Shown here one piece after another: positions 16,903 to 24,638 of a DNA stretch of 64,000 bases; within the stretch, counting starts at the first letter, position 1, and every line of letters starts with the position of its first letter. The position numbers and the translations under genes were made by a program. Origin of the DNA: CAWACP01 sp963780655 (lineage in GTDB: Bacteria; Acidobacteriota; Terriglobia; Bryobacterales; Bryobacteraceae); assembly GCA_963780655.1 (NCBI GenBank), contig CAWACP010000006.1, positions 496,001-560,000 of the forward strand, written 5' to 3'. A model generated the notes under the pieces. That model worked only from the letters and a program-made list of their open reading frames with translations, was not told the DNA's origin and ran no database searches.

Positions 16903-17245
16903 ATGGCTGAGGCGGTAACAAGATTTCGCAGAGATCTTTGTCCAGAAAACCGAACGGTTTACGCGCGCTGGCGCTCTCACGCATTCCCACCCCTGCGCTA
17001 TCCTCCGGCCAAGAGTTCGTTGCTCACCTGTTAAGAGAAGCGGACCACTGAAGCGCGTGCCGAGGGGAAGGCCTTCCCCGAAGCGGCTGATTACAGCACC
17101 ATCGTAGTCAGTGAAGAGTCCCTGGGCACCCCCGCGCGAGAATGTCATTGGACTCGTTCCATGGAGTGACAGGCGGCTCGTCCAGCCGTGATCCAGGGCC
17201 CCTCCGCCGTCAGGGTTACAGCGTGGCTCGAAGGGCCCTTTTAAA
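16903..17245. other. Gene-free stretch
   Basis: About 340 bases between the VapBC promoter and the terminator of the PPDK fragment. I see no coding signal, tRNA or repeat. GGGAAGGCCTTCCCC near 17074 is a short palindrome. An open frame in phase with the antitoxin crosses part of it but lacks a ribosome site and protein-like composition. Confidence 0.5.
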
Positions 17246-17279
17246 AGAAAAAAGCCCCGGAGCTTTCACCCCGAGGCTT
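17246..17279 (-). terminator. Rho-independent terminator for the PPDK fragment
   Basis: On the minus strand the 11-bp stem AAGCCTCGGGG / CTCCGGGGCTT (two G-U pairs) has a 6-base loop and runs into TTTTTTCT. It starts 18 bases after the stop codon. This is the clearest terminator in the window. Confidence 0.9.
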
Positions 17280-17297
17280 CTCACTTACTAAGTCAAC

Positions 17298-18284
17298 CTA
17301 CGCCGTGCGCATTGCCTCGCTCTTGTCGCCTTTCGAAAGGGCGGCCTGAGCGGCGGCCAGGCGCGCGATCGGTACGCGGTACGGAGAGCATGACACGTAG
17401 TCCATGCCCACCTTGTAGCAGAACTCCACCGAGCTCGGCTCGCCGCCATGCTCGCCGCAGATCCCGATCTCGAGGTCCGGCCGCGTCTGTCGGCCCTTCT
17501 CCACGGCCCACTTGATCAGCATGCCCACGCCGTCCTGGTCCAGCACGCCGAACGGATCGGCCTTGAAGATCTTCTTCTCTTCGTATTCCTTCGAGAACTT
17601 CGTGTAGTCGTCACGGGAGAGGCCCATCGTCGTCTGCGTCAGGTCGTTGGTGCCGAAGCTGAAGAACTCGGCTTCCTTCGCCACCTGATCCGCCAGCAGC
17701 GCCGCGCGCGGAATCTCGATCATGGTCCCGATCAGGTACTTCTGATCCTTAATCCCGGCCTTCTCCAGAACCTCGTCGGCAATCTTCTTTACGATGGCCT
17801 TCTGGTTCGCCAGCTCCTCGACGCCGCCGATCAGCGGAATCATCACCTCGGGAATAACCTTCTTGCCTTTCTTCGCCACCTGTACCACGGCCTCGAAGAT
17901 AGCGCGCGCCTGCATCTCGGTGATCTCCGGATAGAGAATGCCGAGGCGGCAGCCGCGCAGTCCGAGCATGGGGTTCATCTCGTGCATCGATTCCACGCGC
18001 TTCAGCAGTTCGGTCAGGATGGACCTCAGCGTTTTCACTTCCACGCCGAAGTTCTTGTACCGCTCCACCATTTCGCGCTTCGCTTTGATATCCGCGTTGG
18101 GCAGCTTCGCGAGGTCCACCATCAGCTCTTCGCGCTTGGGCACGAACTCATGCAGCGGAGGATCGATGGTGCGGATCACCACCGGTCGCCCGTCCATGGT
18201 TTCGAACAGTCCCTGGAAGTCCCGCCGCTGCATGGGCAGAAGTTTCGCCAGAGCCTTGCGCCGGTCCTTCTCCGTGTCCGACAA
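17298..18284 (-). pseudogene. Pyruvate, phosphate dikinase, C-terminal fragment only
   Basis: About 328 residues matching only the PEP/pyruvate-binding TIM barrel of PPDK (whole enzyme about 900). Visible features are 'KALAKLLPMQRRDF', 'DPPLHEFVPKREEL', 'RGCRLGILYPEI' and the catalytic Cys276 in 'GICGEHGGEP'. The ATP-grasp and phosphohistidine domains are absent; the open frame upstream ends at a stop after about 17 unrelated codons. The start at 18284 is a TTG with no proper ribosome site. The intact terminator downstream shows that this is the true 3' end of a once complete gene. Function as a stand-alone protein is unlikely. The break sits next to a near-palindrome, GCTACCGACCGGTAGC (18288-18303). 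Confidence 0.85.
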
Positions 18285-18361
18285 AGCCTTAGCTACCGAC
18301 CGGTAGCAGATCTGGGGATGAGCGATCCTTTATGCGGACGGTGAAACAGCCGAACACTGGG

Positions 18362-19174
18362 CTACAAATCTTCGAATATCCGTTCAAGGGTCCAGTACTC
18401 CGACGGAGTTGCTGCGCCAGGGTCAATTTGTTCGTCATCATCTCCGTAGGAACGGTCAGGTGGCCTTATAGTGATTTGTATAAGTAGACGCAAATCGGAC
18501 AGCTTTGCCGACTCACTAACACGGGACCACCCGTAGAATGCGGTGGCCACCTCCTCGATGTCTCTGCATTCTTCTCGCCAGCCGTCGTAATCGTCTGCAT
18601 CGTACGGTTCGCCCGCGTCACTAGCGGCCCGAAATTCCTCTGCCTGGCTGCAGAGTTTCTCCAGAGTATCTTGAATCCATTCCGACCACTCCGTGATCTT
18701 TGGCGTTCGCACGAGCTGACTCACCGTCCGAGGGTCGACCGTGTACAGCGCGTTCACACATCGAATAGCCGCCTCGGCGGACCCTGAACGCAGCGCAGTC
18801 AGGCACAACTCGACAGCATATGATAAAGATGCTGCCGGCACGACGTACATGCTTAACTTCGAGAATTTGAGGACGATTGCAGTCCAATCAGAGAGACCAT
18901 ATCTCCGGTTTGAGCGATACGTCTCTTTTGAAGCAACCGCGCAAATGACGGCTGCAAACAGGCGCATCCAGGACCTCGACCGCAAGTCTATCAAGTCCAA
19001 TTCTACGGGCGGGACAAGCCCTCTGCTTCGCCGTGGAAGTAAGGTTTCCGCGGCGGCCAATAGGGCCAGCCACTCGGCGACCGTCAAAACCGACGTCGAT
19101 AGCCGTAAAATGCGCTGCTCGAGGATGTCAGTCTCCTCTGTGCCTTGAGGTGCAACAAAGTGATCGTGTAACAT
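18362..19174 (-). CDS. C-terminal part of a STAND-type NTPase gene, second open frame
   Basis: 270 residues, acidic and mostly alpha-helical, with no catalytic motif. It begins at an ATG one base after the TGA of the preceding frame (TGA-G-ATG). It reads as the natural continuation of that frame: large nSTAND-type proteins carry a helical effector-like C-terminus after the 'HPSLRDMLLERL' block. Either it is a separate, coupled gene or a single protein split by a one-base frameshift. Near the end, 'YDADDYDGWREECRDIEE' is strongly acidic. Codon use is less GC-biased than in the flanking genes, which suggests acquired DNA. Confidence 0.55.
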   Translation of the reverse strand: MLHDHFVAPQGTEETDILEQRILRLSTSVLTVAEWLALLAAAETLLPRRSRGLVPPVELDLIDLRSRSWMRLFAAVICAVASKETYRSNRRYGLSDWTAIVLKFSKLSMYVVPAASLSYAVELCLTALRSGSAEAAIRCVNALYTVDPRTVSQLVRTPKITEWSEWIQDTLEKLCSQAEEFRAASDAGEPYDADDYDGWREECRDIEEVATAFYGWSRVSESAKLSDLRLLIQITIRPPDRSYGDDDEQIDPGAATPSEYWTLERIFEDL

Positions 19175-19175
19175 C

Positions 19176-19925
19176 TCAGTCCCGTTCGCGACCTAGGCCG
19201 CGGACTAACGCAGCCAAACCAGTTGGAGTAGTTAGTTGAATGTACGTCCGGCGTGCGCTAGGATTCGCACGAAGCCTCTCCAGAAGCATGTCGCGCAGGC
19301 TTGGGTGCCGGAAATCAATTATAACTTTGCCAGAATAGGACCTCGAAACCTGAAGGAAGCTGTGCTGCAGGCGCGCTACGGCCTTATCGAAAGAAAGTGG
19401 CCGTTGATGATCGTGAATCCTCAGCTCATATGCACACCGTACTTCGCTTAACTCTGCGTGATTCTCAAAGTCAAGAAGAGCCGTAAGTAGGGCTTGCTCT
19501 GATATTGACAGCGCATCGTACGCCCTACGCCAACGCTCGCTGGGGTTGTTCAGGAATGCGAGGATGTCCTTCCATGATTGAGCCTGATCCGAAATCAACA
19601 CCTCCTCACAAAGCTGCCGGATCCGCTCGGGTGTGAAGTTAGGGTGTCCTATGATCTGTCGAAAATACTCCCGAATCAGTGCCTTTGCCTTCGTCGGAAG
19701 GCGGCCTTGCTTCGCATGGTTGTAGAGCATTTCTGCTCTCTGCGCGACCGTCAAGACACCTACCTCCACAAGAACCTCGCGCTTGCCGGGGAAATCGGCT
19801 ATGTTCTCGCCCAGGCGTGTCTCGGCGAGCGCTTCTTCCAGAATGTAATGCCGGGCGGTCCACAGAAGAAGGTGATCCGGGTCCAGCTTGCGAAGAACTC
19901 CCGGAAGTTCTCGACTTGACTTCAC
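19176..19925 (-). pseudogene. 5'-truncated STAND/nSTAND3-like NTPase fragment
   Basis: 249 residues. 'DPDHLLLWTARHYILEEAL', 'KREVLVEVGVLTVAQRAEML' with 'YNHAKQGRLP', and 'RHPSLRDMLLERL' resemble the post-Walker-B half of AAA/STAND NTPases of the nSTAND3 kind, many of which serve in phage defence. Walker A and B and any N-terminal effector are missing. The gene is cut at about 19920, exactly where an oppositely oriented transposase fragment begins. The assignment rests on motif recall and would need a profile search. It cannot hydrolyse nucleotide as it stands. Confidence 0.6.
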
Positions 19926-20493
19926 CGCTCCCCGGCTCTACGTTCTGGACGGTGGTAAGGCGCTGACTGCGGCAGTGAAAAAGCACGCCGGCGAATCGGC
20001 GGCGATCCAGCGTTGTCAGGTCCACAAGCGCCGGAACGTGCTGGACCATTTAACCGACGAGCAGAAACCGGGCGTGGCGAAGAAGCTCAACTCGGCCTAC
20101 GCTCTGGAGGACTACGCTGCTGCCCGGCAGGCGCTGGACACGCTGCATCGCGAATTGATGGATCTCAATCCGAGCGCGGCGCGAAGCCTGGGCGAAGGGA
20201 TGGAGGAGACCCTGACCGTGCATCGGTTGCACGTCCCCGCGCAACTCCGCAAGACTCTCGCCAGCACCAATGTGATCGAGTCGGCGTTCTCGATTGTGGA
20301 GTTGGTTTGCAAAAACGTGAAACGCTGGCACGGCGGCGACCAGCGCGAGCGCTGGGTAGGGTCGGGGCTTCTGGTTGCGCAAAAGCAGTTTCGCAGGGTC
20401 ACGGGGTACAAACAGATACCGACGCTCATCAGAGAACTGGAAGCGTTGGCACCGCTCAGGCACAACATTGCGAAGCGGAGAAAGGCGTCGTAG
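19921..20493 (+). pseudogene. IS256-family (mutator-type) transposase, C-terminal half
   Basis: About 190 residues beginning at 'LYVLDGGKALTAAV', which carries the second catalytic Asp. It continues through 'QRCQVHKRRNVLDHL' and 'STNVIESAFSIVELVCKNVKRW' (with the catalytic Glu), and ends normally at a TAG. The first half with the first Asp and the DNA-binding domain is absent, so it is inactive. The 5' end abuts the truncated STAND gene head to head, which implies that one deletion or recombination removed the 5' parts of both. Confidence 0.88.
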
Positions 20494-20519
20494 AGTGGGT
20501 TACACGGGAGCCGCGACTT

Positions 20520-21089
20520 TCAACGGAACTCCGGGCATTCCCTGTCTCGGCAGTCCACACTCGTTGAAGTAATTACGTTCGCAGCGTTCAGGTGGGTTTC
20601 GATTCGACAGCGGCCTGTTTGCAGGAGCTCTTTTCGACTGCGGTGAGCTATGACGATGTTCAGAATCGGTCCTGGCGAGTCCACCCATGCGTCCCTCATT
20701 GAAGTGACCATCGAATCTGCAACCGCCCTGCCAAGCTCATTCAACTCAATGCTCGTATCATCAGAACCACGGCGCCGCAAGAAACTCTCAATTTCTGCAT
20801 AGGCAGAGAACTTCAGTTCCGTTTGCGGGTCGTTCCAAAAAGTGCCGCCTTCGCCTGTCAGCGCGTCGACAGTACTGTTTCCGTAGGGAATTACCTTGAC
20901 GAAGTGATCAGAATAGCCGGGATCAGGCAAAAGCCCTCGCACACGTTTGTCTGCGCATATCAATACGCCTCTATCAGTCTTAATGTGGATTACAAGTGTT
21001 CCAGAGGCAATTGATGCACACCCAAGAAAAATTGCCAAACCTATCGCTCTTGGCGCTAATCGGCTATTAGCTGTGTTCCAGCGAGACAT
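20520..21089 (-). CDS. Exported Ntn-hydrolase-like (proteasome beta-like) protein
   Basis: 189 residues from the ATG at 21089. A hydrophobic leader (AIGLAIFLGCASIAS) is followed at once by 'GTLVIHIKTDRGVLICADKR', the pattern of the proteasome/HslV N-terminal strand pair, with T31 in the place of the nucleophile and 'ICADKR' for 'LAADRR'. Cleavage before T31 would expose it. The rest ('GNSTVDALTGEGG', 'SIELNELGRAVADSM') fits the fold loosely. No proteasome or ATPase gene is nearby. The last residues lie within 30 bases of the transposase fragment, so the C-terminus may be altered by the element. Tentative. Confidence 0.6.
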   Translation of the reverse strand: MSRWNTANSRLAPRAIGLAIFLGCASIASGTLVIHIKTDRGVLICADKRVRGLLPDPGYSDHFVKVIPYGNSTVDALTGEGGTFWNDPQTELKFSAYAEIESFLRRRGSDDTSIELNELGRAVADSMVTSMRDAWVDSPGPILNIVIAHRSRKELLQTGRCRIETHLNAANVITSTSVDCRDRECPEFR

Positions 21090-21300
21090 GCTCTTCGGTC
21101 TCCATTTAAACACGCTACAGCCTGGTGATAATCCTGCTGCGCAAGGGCGCCCAAGCAGACTTACACCACGGTGCGTTGTGGTCGAACCACTTCCCTCACG
21201 GAAGTCACATGGGCGAGAAGTCGACTCACTCGTTTGAGAACGTCGTCCGCGACGCCGGCGAGGTATGGCCGCTCCCTCCTGCCGCTGATAGAATCGTGGC

Positions 21301-21516
21301 ATGTCTAGTTTGTTGGAAAGGGCGCTGGAAAAAGTCGTCACGCTGCCCCAGGACGAACAGGATGCGATAGCCTCGCAGATCCTGGCCTCGATTGCCGACG
21401 AAAGCGCCTGGAAGTCACGCTTTGCCGAAAAGCGCGATGTGATCCGTCGAATGGCACGGGAAGCCATTAAGGAAGATGAGCGGGGCGAAACGTTGCCGTT
21501 GGACGACCTGCTTTAA
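21301..21516 (+). CDS. Antitoxin of a ParE/RelE-type module
   Basis: 71 residues. The helical N-terminus (SSLLERALEKVVTLPQDEQD) and acidic C-terminal tail (DERGETLPLDDLL) are typical of small antitoxins paired with ParE/HigB-like toxins. The next gene starts in its stop codon (TAATG). TAGAAT lies 6 bases before the ATG, with no ribosome site, so the message is probably leaderless like that of VapBC. Confidence 0.75.
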   Translation: MSSLLERALEKVVTLPQDEQDAIASQILASIADESAWKSRFAEKRDVIRRMAREAIKEDERGETLPLDDLL

Positions 21517-21734
21517 TGCAGTCGCGCACTACGCGCCAGTTCTGGCGGCTGTTTTCCCATCTTCCGGCTGAGGCTCAACGCGATGCCAAGCGCTCATACC
21601 GTCTCTTCCAGACCAATCCGGCACACCCGGGCCTACAGTTCAGGAAGTTGGAAGGCGAAGATAACATCTACTCGGTTCGCATCGGCCTGGAATACCGTGC
21701 CCTGGCGGTGATGAACAAAGATCGAGTTGTGTGA
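21516..21734 (+). pseudogene. ParE/RelE-type toxin ended by a premature TGA
   Basis: 72 residues as it stands, with the RelE-fold signature 'FRKLEGEDNIYSVRIGLEYRA' split over residues 42-62. The frame stops at TGA 21732-21734 immediately after 'NKDRVV'. Read past that stop, it continues for 13 more codons, YWIGSHDEYDRLV, to a second stop at 21776. This is the exact end expected of the family (W-x-W-I-G-S-H-x-E-Y). A single TGG-to-TGA change explains it. The lost segment holds conserved residues of the active face, so the toxin is probably dead while the antitoxin is intact. Confidence 0.8.
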
Positions 21735-21972
21735 TATTGGATCGGCAGTCACGACGAGTACGACCGCTTGGTCTGAGACGCGGTTTTTCACCTGGACGCA
21801 TAGTCGTCGATTCGTTGACTGATCCTGGTCTGCTATACCTGGTAGCGGCCAGGTTCGTCCCCTGCCCCACCCGGAAGCCCCAGAACCTGCGCTATTTGCC
21901 CCAGAGTCTCCGCTAATACCTTCATTCTGTTCACTTATCACACGGTAACCCACGTGCTAGTGGGTCTACGGG

Positions 21973-23277
21973 ATGGGATGGCAGGATCAGTACGCCCTCA
22001 AGCTTCACAGCGCTGAGGAAGCCCTCCGCCTGGTCACCTCCGGCAGCACCGTCTGGATGCACACCGGATGCGCGTATCCCGAGACTCTGGCGGAGGCCCT
22101 GACGGCTGCGGCGCCGCGCCTCAGGAACGTGCAAGTGGTTCATATGCTGGCCATCGGCGGCGCTCCCTATACCGCTCCCGGCCTTGAGCGCAGCTTCCGG
22201 GTGAACGCGCCGTTCATCGGGTCGAGCGTCAGGGAAGCGGTGGAACAGGGGCGCGGCGATTACACGCCGGTTTTCCTGCAGGAAGTGGAATCGCTGCTCG
22301 AGAGCGGCGCGCTGCACATCGACACCGCACTTCTTCAGGTGTCGACCCCGGATCGCCACGGCTTCATGAGCCTCGGGGCGGGCGTGGATTGTTCGCTCAC
22401 GGCCGCGCGATGCGCCCGCAACGTCATCGTAGAGGTGAACAACCGTGCCCCGCGGATCCTCGGCGATTCCTGCCTGCACGTGAGCCAGGTCACCTCCATC
22501 GTCGAAACGTCGCACGCGCTGACCGAGTACACGGCTCCGCCACTGGATGATGTAGAGCGCCGTATCGCCGCGAACGTGGCTTCTCTGATCCCCGATGGCG
22601 CCATGCTGCAACTCGGCATTGGCGGCGTCCCCGACGCCGTACTGTCGTTCCTCGCCGACCGCCACGACCTCGGCCTGCATTCGGAGATGTTCTCGGACAG
22701 CGTGATTCCGTTGATCGAGGCCGGCGTGCTGAACGGCCGCCGAAATACCCTGCATCCGTACCGGCTGGTGGCAGGATTCGTCGTAGGCAGCCACGCGCTG
22801 TTCGATTACATAGACGACAATCCGCTCTTTGAATTCCACCCGACTCGCTACGTCAACGATCCGTTCGTGATTGCTCAACACGACAACATGATCGCCATCA
22901 ACTCGGCGCTGCAGGTGGACATAACTGGCCAGGTGTGCGCCGATTCGATCGGTTCACGGCCCTACAGCGGTTTCGGGGGCCAGGTTGATTTCATGCGCGG
23001 AGCAGCGCGATCGCGGGGCGGCAAGCCGATCATTGCGCTGCGCTCGACGGCGGACGAGGGACGTATCTCGCGCATTGCCGAAGTGCTGCATCCGGGCGCG
23101 GGCGTGGTGACATCGCGAGCGGACGTGCACTACATTGTCACCGAACACGGCATCGCTTATCTGCATGGCAAGACGCTGCGACAGCGCGCCGAAGCGCTGA
23201 TCGCCATCGCCGACCCGCGATTCCGCGACGAGCTGGCCGCATTCGCTTGTGGGGCAAACGTTTTCGCTGCACGTTGA
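21973..23277 (+). CDS. Acetyl-CoA hydrolase/transferase family (4-hydroxybutyrate CoA-transferase-like)
   Basis: 434 residues, a family I CoA-transferase. Conserved blocks are 'GSTVWMHTGCAYPETLAEAL', 'LQLGIGGVPDAV', the catalytic Glu in 'LGLHSEMFSD', 'RPYSGFGGQVDFMRGAARS' and 'VVTSRADVHYIVTEHGIAYL'. It moves CoA between acyl groups through a glutamyl-CoA intermediate. As the first gene of the VOR operon it probably exchanges the branched-chain acyl-CoA product with acetate or a similar acid; that role is inferred from context. The start ATG at 21973 follows a small hairpin (CCCAC/GTGGG). Confidence 0.92.
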   Translation: MGWQDQYALKLHSAEEALRLVTSGSTVWMHTGCAYPETLAEALTAAAPRLRNVQVVHMLAIGGAPYTAPGLERSFRVNAPFIGSSVREAVEQGRGDYTPVFLQEVESLLESGALHIDTALLQVSTPDRHGFMSLGAGVDCSLTAARCARNVIVEVNNRAPRILGDSCLHVSQVTSIVETSHALTEYTAPPLDDVERRIAANVASLIPDGAMLQLGIGGVPDAVLSFLADRHDLGLHSEMFSDSVIPLIEAGVLNGRRNTLHPYRLVAGFVVGSHALFDYIDDNPLFEFHPTRYVNDPFVIAQHDNMIAINSALQVDITGQVCADSIGSRPYSGFGGQVDFMRGAARSRGGKPIIALRSTADEGRISRIAEVLHPGAGVVTSRADVHYIVTEHGIAYLHGKTLRQRAEALIAIADPRFRDELAAFACGANVFAAR

Positions 23278-23290
23278 AGGGGGACGACTA

Positions 23291-23542
23291 GTGGAAGATC
23301 GCGGCAGGGTTGATCTGAACGCCAATGAGTGCAAGGGCTGCGGCCTGTGCGTGGCTGCGTGTCCACCGAAAGTGCTGAAGCTTTCGGTTGCGCTGAACCG
23401 GTACGGCTATCATCCAAGCGCGTATGCGGGCCACGGCTGCACCGGCTGCGGCATTTGTTTCTATGTCTGTCCGGAGCCGGGCGGCATCCGGGTGCTGCGG
23501 GCAACCGTCGCCAGAACGCGAGAGTCTGCCGCGGCGGCCTGA
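23291..23542 (+). CDS. 2[4Fe-4S] ferredoxin-like delta subunit of 2-oxoacid oxidoreductase
   Basis: 83 residues from GTG 23291 (AGGGGGA 7 bases upstream). Two clusters are complete: 'CKGCGLCVAACPP' and 'CTGCGICFYVCPEPGG'. It is the electron-carrying delta (VorD/PorD) subunit passing electrons from the thiamine centre to ferredoxin. It lies 13 bases after the CoA-transferase and 10 bases before vorB. The frame also opens at 23249, but that start lies within the CoA-transferase. Confidence 0.93.
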   Translation: MEDRGRVDLNANECKGCGLCVAACPPKVLKLSVALNRYGYHPSAYAGHGCTGCGICFYVCPEPGGIRVLRATVARTRESAAAA

Positions 23543-23552
23543 GGGGGATGCC

Positions 23553-24638
23553 ATGCCAAAGCAGCTCATGAAGGGCAACGAGGCCATCCTGCGTGGCGCG
23601 ATCATGGCCGGTTGCCGGGCATTCTACGGTTACCCGATCACGCCATCGAGCGAGATTGCGGAATCAGCGGCGCTGTACCTGCCTCAGGTGGGAGGGGTCT
23701 TCCTGCAGGCTGAGAGCGAAGTTGCTGCCATCAACATGGTGTATGGCGCCGCGGCGGCGGGAGCGCGCGTGATGACCGCGTCCAGCGGTCCCGGCATCAG
23801 CCTGATGCAGGAAGGCATCAGCTACATGGCCGGCGCCGAGTTGCCCTGCGTCATCGCCGATATCATGCGCGGCGGTCCGGGGTTGGGCAACGTCGGTCCG
23901 GAGCAGGGCGATTACTTCCAGGTGGTGAAGGGCGGCGGGCACGGCTGTTATCGAACCATCGTGCTCGCCCCTTCAGGGGTTCAGGAAGCCATCGACCTCA
24001 CGCGCGCTGCGTTCGAGCTGGCCGCCGAATACCGCAACCCGGCATTCGTGCTGGCCGATGCGTGCATCGGTCAGATGATGGAGCCCGTCGAGTTTCCCGC
24101 CGAGCCGCTCGAGACCGCCGTGCCTGACTGGGCGGTCACCGGTACGGCCGAGACCCGCCCGAACCTCATCAGCTCCATTTATCTGGAGCCGGCCGCGCTC
24201 GAGCAGCACGTCCTGAAACTCGAGGCGAAGTACAGGCGGCTCGAGCAGACCGAGGCGCGCGCGGAAGAATACCGCACCGCCGATGCCGAGATCGTTCTGG
24301 TGAGCTATGGCATCGTGGCCCGCGTGCTCGAATCCGTGGTGGAGCGGTTGCGCGCGCACGGATTGCGGGTCGGCCTGCTGCGGCCCATTACGTTGTACCC
24401 GTTCCCGGGCCCGGCGCTGCGGCGGCTGGCGCGCCGCGCTCGCGTCTTCGCTGTTGTCGAGATGAGCACCGGCCAGATGGTGGAAGACGTTCGGCTGTCG
24501 TTGAACGGCGCGCGTCCGGTGGAGTTCCATGGCCGCTGCGGGGGCATGGTTCCGACGGCCGAAGAGGTCTTCGATTTCGTCGCCGGCATTGCCGCCCAGA
24601 TCCATCCGGAGGAGGTTTCCGTCTATGGCCTCGGCTGA
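23553..24638 (+). CDS. vorB: 2-ketoisovalerate ferredoxin oxidoreductase alpha subunit, VorB
   Basis: 361 residues. The start is set by GAGGGGG just before ATG 23553. It has the pyrimidine-binding transketolase domain ('GNEAILRGAIMAGCRAFYGY', 'YPITPSSEIAE', 'EVAAINMVYGAAAAGARVMT', 'SSGPGISLMQEGISYMAGAE') and the C-terminal domain II ('RPITLYPFPGPALR', 'VVEMSTGQMVEDVR'). The 'PCVIADIMRGGPGLGNVGPEQGDY' stretch (seen in two pieces) marks the Vor/Kor group rather than pyruvate enzymes. It overlaps the next gene by 14 bases. Confidence 0.93.
   Translation: MPKQLMKGNEAILRGAIMAGCRAFYGYPITPSSEIAESAALYLPQVGGVFLQAESEVAAINMVYGAAAAGARVMTASSGPGISLMQEGISYMAGAELPCVIADIMRGGPGLGNVGPEQGDYFQVVKGGGHGCYRTIVLAPSGVQEAIDLTRAAFELAAEYRNPAFVLADACIGQMMEPVEFPAEPLETAVPDWAVTGTAETRPNLISSIYLEPAALEQHVLKLEAKYRRLEQTEARAEEYRTADAEIVLVSYGIVARVLESVVERLRAHGLRVGLLRPITLYPFPGPALRRLARRARVFAVVEMSTGQMVEDVRLSLNGARPVEFHGRCGGMVPTAEEVFDFVAGIAAQIHPEEVSVYGLG

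Noticed and set aside
16867..17148. An N-terminal extension of the VapB-type antitoxin
   Set aside because: The frame is open, but a -10 box and operator palindrome lie inside it, and the sequence does not resemble protein.
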